From G963676655 sp963676655 (GTDB taxonomy: Bacteria; Verrucomicrobiota; Lentisphaeria; Victivallales; Victivallaceae), in contig CAXXKX010000003.1 in assembly GCA_963676655.2 (NCBI GenBank), positions 310,001 through 374,000 of the forward strand: 64,000 nucleotides of DNA, in the 5' to 3' direction. The position numbers and the translations under genes are program-made. The notes beneath the pieces were generated by a model. It saw only the letters and a program-made list of their open reading frames with translations. It made no database searches and was not told where the DNA came from. Of the stretch, positions 8,993 through 17,605 are shown piece by piece; positions within the stretch are counted from its first letter, which is position 1, and each line of letters starts with the position of its first letter.

Positions 8993-9021
8993 TTGACAGT
9001 CAGGGATAGAGTACGTATAAT
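8993..9021 (+). promoter_or_regulatory. Consensus sigma70 promoter of the LacI-led operon
   Basis: TTGACA (8993-8998), exactly 17 bp, TATAAT (9016-9021): a full-consensus promoter. Repression is expected through the palindrome at 9034-9049, which covers the start region. Confidence 0.8.
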
Positions 9022-9033
9022 TAAAAAACAATA

Positions 9034-9049
9034 GTGGGAACGTTCCCAC
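9034..9049. promoter_or_regulatory. LacI-type operator
   Basis: GTGGGAACGTTCCCAC is a perfect 16-bp palindrome with the central CG typical of LacI/GalR operators. It is placed 12 bases after the -10 box of the promoter that drives the LacI gene itself, so autoregulation of the whole operon is likely. Confidence 0.75.
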
Positions 9050-9127
9050 AAATTTGTAAAATGCAAAAAATATTGTGTAAAAGTTTATATAACAGCATGT
9101 AACTTTTAATAAAGAGAGGATTATACG

Positions 9128-10141
9128 TTGAGTGTTACAATTATAGATATTGCGGAAGAAACCGGTTATTCAAAATCAACTGTTCATCGGGTGTTATCCG
9201 GAGCGGAACGGGTCAATAAAAAAACCCGGGAAGCAATTCTGGCAGTTGCCCAAAGACACAATTATCAGGCAAACCTGCAAGCCAGAGCACTAAAGGGAGT
9301 GAGGACAAATCTGATTGGCGCTCTGGTTCCGGACTTGAGTAATGTTGATTATGCCAAAATCATCCATGGAGCGGAAAAGTATCTGGAAAAAAAGGGATGC
9401 AGTCTGGTAATTTTATCATCCCATATGGATATGCTGAAGCAGGAACGACTGCTCAGTCAGATCCGGCAGCACGCGATCGACGGTTTCATCTTCTGCCCGA
9501 TTGAGAATCGAATTGAAGCAAGTTTAATTAAAGAGTTGAGTGCCGCCGGCGTACCGTTTGTCGGCATCCACAACACTTTGAATCCGCATATTTGCGCGGT
9601 ACGCAGCGGCGAAATTCAGGGCGCGTATATGGCGGTGGAACATTTAATAAAACTCGGACACCGACGAATCGCCCACATTACGATTGATCAGCCCCGTGAC
9701 CCGGGAATCGAGTTAAAACGCACCGGATATCTCAAGGCGCTGACTGATTACGGGATAGAATATGATCCTGATCTGGTTATCCAGGCCAGTAAAATATACG
9801 GCTACGACGCCGGTTATGCCGGATTGAAAAAACTCGTTGCCCAAAAGACCGACGCCACCGCGGTATTTGTTTTATGCGACCGTCTTGCAGTAGGAGTATA
9901 CCGGGCGGCAGCTGAACTTGGGATCAAGATTCCGGATGACATTTCCGTTGTAAGTTACGATAATCGTGAATTCACGGAAGTGATGCTGCCGCGTTTGACG
10001 ACGGTCGAAGCCGCATTTGAAAAGATTGGCGGCGCCGCCTGCAAAATATTGATGGAACGGATCGATAAGCCGGAAAAGGCGATCGAACGCCTGACTATTA
10101 GCCCACAGCTTAAAATCAAAGATTCTTGTAAAGCGATATAA
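9128..10141 (+). CDS. LacI-family transcriptional regulator
   Basis: A 337-residue repressor. Residues 1-55 are the LacI helix-turn-helix and hinge (TIIDIAEETGYSKSTVHRVLSGAERVNKKTREAI), and residues 60-337 are the sugar-binding domain (LIGALVPDLSN, YMAVEHLIKLGHRRIAHI, SVVSYDNREFTEVMLPRLTTV). The start codon is TTG at 9128, supported by GAGAGG ten bases upstream. It heads a long plus-strand operon of glycosidase, pseudopilin and DUF4838 genes; the next gene begins 18 bases after its stop. A perfect palindrome in front of it is the probable own operator. The inducing sugar is unknown. Confidence 0.92.
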   Translation: MSVTIIDIAEETGYSKSTVHRVLSGAERVNKKTREAILAVAQRHNYQANLQARALKGVRTNLIGALVPDLSNVDYAKIIHGAEKYLEKKGCSLVILSSHMDMLKQERLLSQIRQHAIDGFIFCPIENRIEASLIKELSAAGVPFVGIHNTLNPHICAVRSGEIQGAYMAVEHLIKLGHRRIAHITIDQPRDPGIELKRTGYLKALTDYGIEYDPDLVIQASKIYGYDAGYAGLKKLVAQKTDATAVFVLCDRLAVGVYRAAAELGIKIPDDISVVSYDNREFTEVMLPRLTTVEAAFEKIGGAACKILMERIDKPEKAIERLTISPQLKIKDSCKAI

Positions 10142-10159
10142 AAAATCAGAAAGTGTTGT

Positions 10160-13100
10160 ATGTTGAAGAATTACCAATGGCTTTTCCTGAGTTTGTTAGG
10201 GATAGTGTTTACGACCGGATGTGCTTTAACGTCCGATAAGCGGGTTGCAAACAAAGATAAAATTTCCGTAACTGATGCCATATACCGCAAGGATAAAAAA
10301 AGCTGCGAATCTTTCATCATTGAAAACCGCTTCTACAAGGCAACTCTGGTTCCAACTTCAGGAGGACGGATTGTTTCGCTGATTGACAAGCAGAGCAATT
10401 TAAACCTGGTCTATGACAATGGCTATGGAGGCCTGCTGGATGATCACGGAGTAATGCTCAAAATGGCCTATCAGGTGGAATGGTTGAAAAAAGACCGCGA
10501 CGAAGTGATTGTCCGGTTGACGAGCGAAGCCGATGGCAACGTTTATCGTAAAACCGTGACTTTTTCCGCTTGCAGACCGGTAATACAAGTCTACTATCAG
10601 GTCGAAAACCATACGCAGGAGGCATTGCGTCTTTTGTTCCGGAATGTGGTGCGCCCCGGCGGGACCAGCTTCAGCGGCGAAGAGGTTTTCTGTTATGTCC
10701 TGCAGGACGGTATCAGGAAAAACCGCAATATTCCGCGAGTTGATTATCCGGCAGAACAATGGATGGCGGTCGTCGATCCGGCCAAAAAATCAGCGGTGGG
10801 GATCGCGTTTGAAGGAGATGCGCTTGAACGTCTTTATACCTGGTTCGGCAGCAAGATCGCTCCGACGTTTGAATATATGATGCGAAGACTGCCAGCGGGC
10901 CACAAGACTGATTTTCACTGTTACTGGTTCTTTGGGAAAGGACTTAAAGAAGTCGATTACGCCAGTCGAGATTTAATGGTGGAACTTGACGGCAAAAATG
11001 AACAGAACCTAGTTTCCCTTGAAATGAAGTTTATGCCGCTATGGACAAAGCTGAATAATATCAGGATCAGCGGCACGGTACTCGATGAAAAACGGCAAAA
11101 GATCGGAACGCTCAAGCCGATAAAGCTTAAAGACGCGGAATTGGGAAAAATTCAGAAAATCAAAATTGCCGCGAGAATCAAGCCGGGACACAAATTCGCA
11201 TCCGCGGTTATTGAACTGCAATCGGATGATTTAAGTTATCCGGTCCAGACTGTGGAAAAAGCTTTTGCGGCAAATGGAAATAATAAATTGACCGGCCTGA
11301 AACGTCCGGTACGTACCTACGGGGGAAAAAATAAGCTGGAAAAAGTCGCAGGATGGCACAAAGAAGTCGCTTTTGAGGTGACACCTGATGCTCTGGCCGA
11401 AAAGCGCGGCTATATGGTCTTTGAAGAATTCGGTCCGACTGCGGGAAAACCGGTCAAGTCAGTAAACCTGAATGTCGGATTCCGGGAATATGACAGTTTT
11501 CCGCTGCATTTCAAGTCTCTGGGCTGGACCGGGAATGTTGCGATAAAAATCGATGCTCCGGCGGGAATTAAAGTTGAGAGTTTCAATACGGTGAAAATGC
11601 CGCAAAAACTTTGGGGCAAAATTCACTACGGCCTGAAAATGCTGCCGGCAACCAACTTTCAAGTCACGAAAAACGAAGATAAGATTATCTATTTCAGAGT
11701 GCAGGCGGATGAAAAAGCAAAATCAGGTTCTCACAATATTAAAATAAACTTTATCCCGAAAAACTCTCAGTCAATTAGCGCGAATGTCAAACTTGACATC
11801 TATCCGGTCCTGTTTCCGCCGCAGCCCAAAATGGTTTTCGATGTAAATAATGTAGTCAATTATTTATGTTCGCAACAGCTTGGACGCGGAAAATATGCAT
11901 GGGCTCCGGTCAAAGCCGCAAACTATATGGCCGATATGCAGCAACATGGCGTGCGCGGTCAGACCTTGTCCGGAACAAATTCTCCGGAAGCAACGTATTT
12001 TTACAGCAAAGTAAAAATTATTGGCTCCGGCTTGTCTCTAACCGAGGCAATCAAGCAGCATCCGGAAGAATTCCGCAATCGCCTGGATCTGCCGCGACTC
12101 GACTTTTCTTACTGGGATTTCCTGACGGACAAACTGCTGGAATACGGCCAACGCAACGTGCGCTGGCCGGCCGGCGGCTGCGGTTCGCGTTTTTATCAGA
12201 AACACAGTAAGCTGACAAAAATGATTTACGGAACAATATACCCGGACAATGATCACCGTCAGAACATTATTCGCGACTGGTACAATCGTGAATTGATTCG
12301 CTATCTGAAAGATCGCGGCATCACCCGCACTCTGGTAACGATCGATGATGAAATTCCCGCGGAAAAACTCGCCTGGTGGGTGCAGCATGCCAACAGCATG
12401 CTGGGCTGCGGCGCTGAACCCGGCGTCACCCAGAGTGCACATACGCTGGCGGATGACACGCTGGTCAACATTGTTGCTCCGTTTATGAAATTCTGGATTA
12501 TCGGAACGCTGCATAAGCCAACATTTGAGCTTCGCCGCAAACAGGGAATCATCAAACCGGAACACTTCCAATCAACTTATCATTCATCTGCTAACCACTG
12601 GCGCAAATACGCTCAGACCCGCAGTCAATGCGGCCTCAACCCGGCTTTTTTTGAACTGGATTCATGCTGGATACAGGTCTATTACCGCTGGCGGCAGAGT
12701 GAAGCGATCATCTATCCGGGGAAAGAGCGTCCGTATGACAGCGCGGCATGGGAAGGCGCTCGAGACGGACTTGACGACGGCAATTATTACCTGCTGGCGT
12801 TGTCCATGATCAGAGCGCTGCCGGCAAAAGAACGTGCGGCCGGAATGCGGCGGCTGGAAAGAATCGTCGGCGAAAGCGACGCGGCTTTGATCAAATTCAC
12901 CGAACGCTTAACCGGCGTGGGACATGTGACCGCGATGGGGCGCTATCATGGCCGAATATTCAAACCCTGGTACAATGCCGCAACCCTGAATTGCGCAAAA
13001 CTGCAATTACTTAACCTGGTAAATGAGCTTACATCGAAAATTCCGGTCCAGAAGGCTGCCGCTGATTTCGGGACACATCCTTTAATTCGTAAAGGCAGAT

Positions 13101-13549
13101 GCGTCTATGCGTTGCCGGACGGAATGCCGGGGGGTGCCAGCGCGATTGAATTTCTCCGGAAAGCGGCGGCTCCATTACAATTCATTCCGCCTGAAAAAGT
13201 CCGGATCAAGGCTGGAGACAAGCAGGCGGTATTCTTTTTCGGAACCGCAGAGGAATTGTGGAAGCTGCTTCCGCACCGGGCCGGGGAAAAAGGTCTGGCC
13301 GACATCGATATGAAGTATCCGGCCCGCGGACAGTATGTAATTCGCTTCGTCCGCCCGGACCGGGATAAAGGCAACAACCGTATTTACAAAGGAAAATATT
13401 TGAATCCGCCATACCCAGTAAGTATGTATATCATCTGTGCTGATAAGGCGGGAGCGGAAAAAGCCCTCGACCTGCTGCCGCGGGTCATATCTCAACCCGA
13501 TTTTTTATACAGTCACTGGCTGAAAGATCATATAGCTCGTAAATTTTAA
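10160..13549 (+). CDS. Large lipoprotein, GH123/DUF4091-like glycosidase
   Basis: An 1129-residue exported lipoprotein: signal peptide MLKNYQWLFLSLLGIVFTTG followed by lipobox Cys (TTGC). The N-terminal half is beta-rich. From about residue 560 onward the sequence resembles the GH123/DUF4091 catalytic region, with an adjacent acid pair Asp730-Glu731 in VTIDDEIPA and the later EGARDGLDDGNYYLL segment. GH123 enzymes are exo-beta-N-acetylgalactosaminidases using an Asp-Glu pair and substrate assistance; that activity here is an inference. The protein is longer than simple GH123 enzymes and probably has accessory domains at both ends. It is the second gene of the LacI-led operon, before the pseudopilin. 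Confidence 0.75.
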   Translation: MLKNYQWLFLSLLGIVFTTGCALTSDKRVANKDKISVTDAIYRKDKKSCESFIIENRFYKATLVPTSGGRIVSLIDKQSNLNLVYDNGYGGLLDDHGVMLKMAYQVEWLKKDRDEVIVRLTSEADGNVYRKTVTFSACRPVIQVYYQVENHTQEALRLLFRNVVRPGGTSFSGEEVFCYVLQDGIRKNRNIPRVDYPAEQWMAVVDPAKKSAVGIAFEGDALERLYTWFGSKIAPTFEYMMRRLPAGHKTDFHCYWFFGKGLKEVDYASRDLMVELDGKNEQNLVSLEMKFMPLWTKLNNIRISGTVLDEKRQKIGTLKPIKLKDAELGKIQKIKIAARIKPGHKFASAVIELQSDDLSYPVQTVEKAFAANGNNKLTGLKRPVRTYGGKNKLEKVAGWHKEVAFEVTPDALAEKRGYMVFEEFGPTAGKPVKSVNLNVGFREYDSFPLHFKSLGWTGNVAIKIDAPAGIKVESFNTVKMPQKLWGKIHYGLKMLPATNFQVTKNEDKIIYFRVQADEKAKSGSHNIKINFIPKNSQSISANVKLDIYPVLFPPQPKMVFDVNNVVNYLCSQQLGRGKYAWAPVKAANYMADMQQHGVRGQTLSGTNSPEATYFYSKVKIIGSGLSLTEAIKQHPEEFRNRLDLPRLDFSYWDFLTDKLLEYGQRNVRWPAGGCGSRFYQKHSKLTKMIYGTIYPDNDHRQNIIRDWYNRELIRYLKDRGITRTLVTIDDEIPAEKLAWWVQHANSMLGCGAEPGVTQSAHTLADDTLVNIVAPFMKFWIIGTLHKPTFELRRKQGIIKPEHFQSTYHSSANHWRKYAQTRSQCGLNPAFFELDSCWIQVYYRWRQSEAIIYPGKERPYDSAAWEGARDGLDDGNYYLLALSMIRALPAKERAAGMRRLERIVGESDAALIKFTERLTGVGHVTAMGRYHGRIFKPWYNAATLNCAKLQLLNLVNELTSKIPVQKAAADFGTHPLIRKGRCVYALPDGMPGGASAIEFLRKAAAPLQFIPPEKVRIKAGDKQAVFFFGTAEELWKLLPHRAGEKGLADIDMKYPARGQYVIRFVRPDRDKGNNRIYKGKYLNPPYPVSMYIICADKAGAEKALDLLPRVISQPDFLYSHWLKDHIARKF

Positions 13550-13573
13550 TTGTCGAAAGAAAGGACTTGAGCA

Positions 13574-14299
13574 ATGAAATGTCAGAAGAGTTTCACCCTG
13601 ATCGAATTGCTGGTTGTGATCGCGATCATCGCCATTCTCGCCAGCATGCTGCTCCCCGCCTTGAACCAGGCCCGGGAAAAAGCAAAATCCATCAAATGCA
13701 CCAGCAACCTCAAACAGATGGGAAACGCCCACTCCATGTATCAGAGTGATTACGATGACTATCTGGCAGTACCCTACAGTACGCAGGTGCCTTACTGGTT
13801 CGCCCGGCTGCACCCTTATCATAATAACGCGGAACTGTATTTCTGCACTTCCGACAAATGGCCGTCCTACGTGATGAGCAGCGTCGGAACCAGCGGCGAC
13901 TACCCGAGCCGTATACCGGGCGGATTGAAAAAAGGGTTATCGTATATTACCAACAGTGAACTGCTTTATTACAATAAAACCGGCAAAAAAATAAAATCAT
14001 TCACCCAATCGTCGAAGACCATGTATTTATCCGACGGCGGCGGACATTATCGCGGGCTGGGCTATGCCAGTGCGGTTAATACACTGAACATCCTGATCCT
14101 GCGTGGCGATACTACTGCCGGAAAATATGAGGCGCGCCACCAGGCGTCAATCAACTCACTGCTGCTGGACGGGCACGCGGAAAATTACCGGGCATTGTCT
14201 TTTCCGGTCGATTCAGCCGACTTCACCCTGCCGGTGACCGGCAATATCAGAGTGAATACTTTCTGGCGCGGTCATCCAAACGGGGTTGGCGCTTTCTAA
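13574..14299 (+). CDS. DUF1559-type pseudopilin (H-x9-DG protein)
   Basis: A 241-residue type II secretion/type IV pilus-like pseudopilin. After a short basic leader (MKCQKS) comes FTLIELLVVIAIIAIL, the prepilin peptidase site and hydrophobic helix with Glu at +5. The C-terminal part is a globular domain with the H-x9-DG motif (HQASINSLLLDG, about residues 196-207). GAAAGGA is the ribosome-binding site. It lies 24 bases after the large GH123-like gene and 77 before DUF4838. No assembly ATPase, secretin or prepilin peptidase gene is in the window. A surface scaffold or substrate-specific secretion factor is possible but unproven. Confidence 0.9.
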   Translation: MKCQKSFTLIELLVVIAIIAILASMLLPALNQAREKAKSIKCTSNLKQMGNAHSMYQSDYDDYLAVPYSTQVPYWFARLHPYHNNAELYFCTSDKWPSYVMSSVGTSGDYPSRIPGGLKKGLSYITNSELLYYNKTGKKIKSFTQSSKTMYLSDGGGHYRGLGYASAVNTLNILILRGDTTAGKYEARHQASINSLLLDGHAENYRALSFPVDSADFTLPVTGNIRVNTFWRGHPNGVGAF

Positions 14300-14376
14300 G
14301 CATTGTTGCATTTAATAAATCGCGGTCTTCAAGCTTTAATCAAAGTATTTGAAGCAAAACCGTATAATTGAGAATT

Positions 14377-16620
14377 ATGAAAATATTCAGCATTTACGCT
14401 GCTTTAATCTGTACTGTCGTCAATCTTATGGGAACTGAAATCAACCTTGGAAGTAAAGTCCGGGTCAACTTTGCCGATAAAGAAATTGCCGACAAGTTTA
14501 CAGTTGCTGAAGCGGCTCGTCACTTTCACGCCGTTACCGGTCATGATCCGGTAATTTCCATCGGGGAAAAAACATCGTCCCCCGCCCTGGAATTGCGTCT
14601 TGACAAAACGCTTGGACCGGATGCTTTCGCGTCGGAGGTTTCCGGCGATAAAATCATTCTCCGGGGAGGAAATATTCGCGGGGTATATTATGCGTTGATC
14701 GACTTTCTTGAAATGATCGGGTGCCGCTGGTTCGCCCCGGGTGAAAATAACGCGGTGATTCCGCGTTTGAAAACGATCACGGCGGATCGCAGCTGGCGTT
14801 CGTCCGGAACGCCAGCTTTTCGCTGGCGCGGGTTCCATATCTGCGGGACCGGGATGACTCGTGACGGCAGACAATATCCGCATTTTGATTATGATACAGC
14901 CTTATGGATGGTACGCAATAAAATGAATTTTAAACCGATTCACAATCAACAGTACGATGAAGTCAACCCGTTGCTCAATGAAGTCCTGCTTTCCCCGCTG
15001 GCTTTCGGACACAGCTATCACGACTGGTTTAAACATCAGGATTTTGCCGCGCATCCGGAATATTTTGCCTTAATTAACGGAAAACGCAACCGTGACGGTC
15101 AGCTCTGCGTATCAAACATGGCAATGCGGCGGAAACTGGTCGAACGGATTGTCGATTTTGCCCGGCGGCATCCCGGACTACCGGTTATCAGTCTGGCCCC
15201 TAATGATGGTTACCGCTGGTGTGAATGCGCTTCATGTGTCGCGCTGGATTCACCAGAAGACCGTCAGGAGAAAGAGATTAATAACCGCAATCATTCATTT
15301 GCCGTGCATATTGCGGCGGAAGTAAGAAAAGAACGGCCTGAAACGGTAATCAGCACCATTTCCTACTGCAATTACCAGAAAGCGGGAAAACAGGCGCCGT
15401 ATGAAAAAAATCTGGCTGTTTCAATTTGTGTGACGCGTGCTCAGAATCGCCCCTTGAACGATCCGCAAAGTCCATCCAACAGAACGTTTCACCAACGGGT
15501 CAAGAATTGGCGGGAGAAAGCCGGAAATGTTATTTGGAGCGAATACATTCTAAGCTACGGCGGAACCTTTCCTCGTCCTTATGCAAATCAGATGCGGCAA
15601 ACTCTTCAGGAACTGCGGAAGCTTGGCGTGACCGGCTTTAAATCTGAAGTTGTTCCGGGACGTTACGATCGCTGGCAAAGCGCGATTTTCTATATGTATT
15701 TTGTTGCCCGCGCGCTTTACGACGTCAATTTGAATACTGATAAACTGCTCAAAGATTTCTGTGATAAGTTTTACGGACCGGCGGCTCCTTTTGCTTATCA
15801 GTATTATTTAATAAATCGTAACGCGGTCGCACGGTATTCCGGGGATTTCTTTGATATCAGGGCTGAAATCCTGCCTGACCTGTATTCCGCAAAGGATATT
15901 ACCGCAATGAGTAAGGCTGTCGGTCAGGCTGAAAAAGCCGTCGTGAATGAACCGGAGAAAAAAGCCCGTATCGGATTACTGCGTCGGCAACTGGATGAAA
16001 TTATCAATGGGCGCCAGGCGGGAATAGATGCCGGACAGGAGGCCGGACCGGTTGATGTAACTAAACTAAAAGAACGGCCGGAATGGAGCTTTTTTACAGA
16101 CCGGAAGTTGATCCCGATTCGCAACCGTTCAAATTTTCTGCAATTCAATCCGGCCAGCGGATTCGCATTGGCGTGGACCGATAAAGATTTGTGGCTGTAT
16201 GTACGCTGCGGCGAGCCTTCTCCTGAGATGTTATTGAAGCAGCGTGAGCAGGCTTTGAAAAGCCCGTTTGCCTCTTCAAATATTGATTGTTTTATTTCGC
16301 CCCGGCCTGAAAGCGGCGAATATTATCAGTTGGCGGTTAATTTTGCCGGGAGTTTTTATGATTCGAAATGCAAAGGACGCTCCTGGGACAGCAATTTTGA
16401 CCTGATACCGGATATCCGGATTCGAATGCGTGATTTCGGATGGGAAATTATTGTCGGCATTCCGTTTGAACGCCTTGGCAGCCTACCCCGGACGGGAACG
16501 CAATGGCGGGCCGCCATCAACCGGGGTCGCAAATGTGACGGCCCTAAACAACTTGGCGGCTGGCCGAACGGAGGATCATGGCATAAAATAAAAACAATGG
16601 GCGTTTTAAAATTTAAATAA
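14377..16620 (+). CDS. Secreted DUF4838 protein with C-terminal carbohydrate-binding-like domain
   Basis: A 747-residue exported protein (signal MKIFSIYAALICTVVNLMG). Residues 20-140 resemble the alpha/beta domain that precedes catalytic barrels in GH20/GH67-like enzymes (GVYYALIDFLEMIGCRWFAPG). Residues 150-450 are the DUF4838 barrel-like region, with Cys282-x-Cys284-x2-Cys287 in WCECASC. The last 180 residues resemble a CBM9-like beta-sandwich. The ATG at 14377 is chosen; TTG at 14368 in frame lacks a ribosome-binding site. DUF4838 is associated with polysaccharide utilisation; its reaction is not established. Two paralogues without the C-terminal extension occur later in this operon. Confidence 0.82.
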   Translation: MKIFSIYAALICTVVNLMGTEINLGSKVRVNFADKEIADKFTVAEAARHFHAVTGHDPVISIGEKTSSPALELRLDKTLGPDAFASEVSGDKIILRGGNIRGVYYALIDFLEMIGCRWFAPGENNAVIPRLKTITADRSWRSSGTPAFRWRGFHICGTGMTRDGRQYPHFDYDTALWMVRNKMNFKPIHNQQYDEVNPLLNEVLLSPLAFGHSYHDWFKHQDFAAHPEYFALINGKRNRDGQLCVSNMAMRRKLVERIVDFARRHPGLPVISLAPNDGYRWCECASCVALDSPEDRQEKEINNRNHSFAVHIAAEVRKERPETVISTISYCNYQKAGKQAPYEKNLAVSICVTRAQNRPLNDPQSPSNRTFHQRVKNWREKAGNVIWSEYILSYGGTFPRPYANQMRQTLQELRKLGVTGFKSEVVPGRYDRWQSAIFYMYFVARALYDVNLNTDKLLKDFCDKFYGPAAPFAYQYYLINRNAVARYSGDFFDIRAEILPDLYSAKDITAMSKAVGQAEKAVVNEPEKKARIGLLRRQLDEIINGRQAGIDAGQEAGPVDVTKLKERPEWSFFTDRKLIPIRNRSNFLQFNPASGFALAWTDKDLWLYVRCGEPSPEMLLKQREQALKSPFASSNIDCFISPRPESGEYYQLAVNFAGSFYDSKCKGRSWDSNFDLIPDIRIRMRDFGWEIIVGIPFERLGSLPRTGTQWRAAINRGRKCDGPKQLGGWPNGGSWHKIKTMGVLKFK

Positions 16621-16629
16621 GGAATAATT

Positions 16630-17574
16630 ATGAACAGTACACAACCCTGGAGCTTCATTTATGCGGCGGATATCCAACCGGGTTCTCCACGATCATTTCG
16701 CTACAAGCCGGCATTGTTTGAAAACTGGCTCGTCGCGAAAAAACAGATTATCGCCGCCAAACCGGAATTCTGGTTGATCGGAGGAGACATAACCCGGGAC
16801 GGATTACTGCATGACGAAGAATTCCTTGAGATGAAAAAAGAGTTTGATGGGATGGATATTCCTTATCACGCCATTCCCGGCAATATGGATGTCGGCAATA
16901 AACATTCCACCCGGCAGGGGTTTTATGACAACCGGGATGATGTGGCCCTGAATATGAAAAGCGCGGATATGGAACGCTATGAAAAATTTTTCGGCCCGGC
17001 ATATTGGACCTTTGACCATAAAAATGTCAGGATAACCGGTTTCTGCGACATGTTGGCCGGTTCCGGGCTGCCGCGAGAAGCGGAACTTTGGAAATTCCTT
17101 GAAGGATTAAGCAAACTTCCGCCGGTCGATCATCACCTGGTCCTGATGCATTACGCAATGTTTATTGACCGGATCGACGAGGATACTTTTGATATAACTC
17201 GTGAAGATGAATATCATGAATGGTATTTCGGACTTGACAAACCGGTCAGAATGCGCTTGCTAAACATCTTCAAAGCGGCAGGAGTAACCCGGGTGGTTAC
17301 CGGTCACATCCACTGCCGCAAAGATCATTTTGCCGAGGGCATAAACTTTGACCTTGCACCGGCTGTGACTTTCGGGCAGTGGCCGGACAAATGGCCCGAC
17401 GGTGATATGACGCTGGGCTTTTTCCGTTATGATGTCGACGGGGCGAAGATCACAAAAACATTCGTGCCACTGGAAACCGTTTCCCGGAGAACCGACGGAT
17501 ATGGACCGGGAGGTCATCCAAAACCTGAGACGCGGGATTACTCCATCGCCTGGCAGCATCCGGCTTTTAAATAA
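16630..17574 (+). CDS. Calcineurin-like metallophosphoesterase
   Basis: A 314-residue phosphoesterase of the calcineurin-like family. Metal and active-site motifs are in order: DIQPG (Asp14, with Gln16 where His is usual), GGDITRDG (Asp53), GNMD (Asn85, Asp87), MHYAMF (His174) and GHIH (His226, His228). No signal peptide is seen, so it is probably cytoplasmic. It starts 9 bases after the DUF4838 gene and ends 31 bases before the next GH-like gene, inside the LacI-led operon. A phosphomonoesterase or phosphodiesterase acting on a sugar phosphate or glycolipid derivative is plausible; the His-to-Gln change may alter metal binding. Confidence 0.88.
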   Translation: MNSTQPWSFIYAADIQPGSPRSFRYKPALFENWLVAKKQIIAAKPEFWLIGGDITRDGLLHDEEFLEMKKEFDGMDIPYHAIPGNMDVGNKHSTRQGFYDNRDDVALNMKSADMERYEKFFGPAYWTFDHKNVRITGFCDMLAGSGLPREAELWKFLEGLSKLPPVDHHLVLMHYAMFIDRIDEDTFDITREDEYHEWYFGLDKPVRMRLLNIFKAAGVTRVVTGHIHCRKDHFAEGINFDLAPAVTFGQWPDKWPDGDMTLGFFRYDVDGAKITKTFVPLETVSRRTDGYGPGGHPKPETRDYSIAWQHPAFK

Positions 17575-17605
17575 CCAACGACAAAATAAATTACAGGATC
17601 GAACT

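Noticed and set aside
17429..17605. N-terminal extension of the GH123-like gene to 17429
   Set aside because: It overlaps the metallophosphoesterase gene and hides a good signal peptide beginning at 17606.
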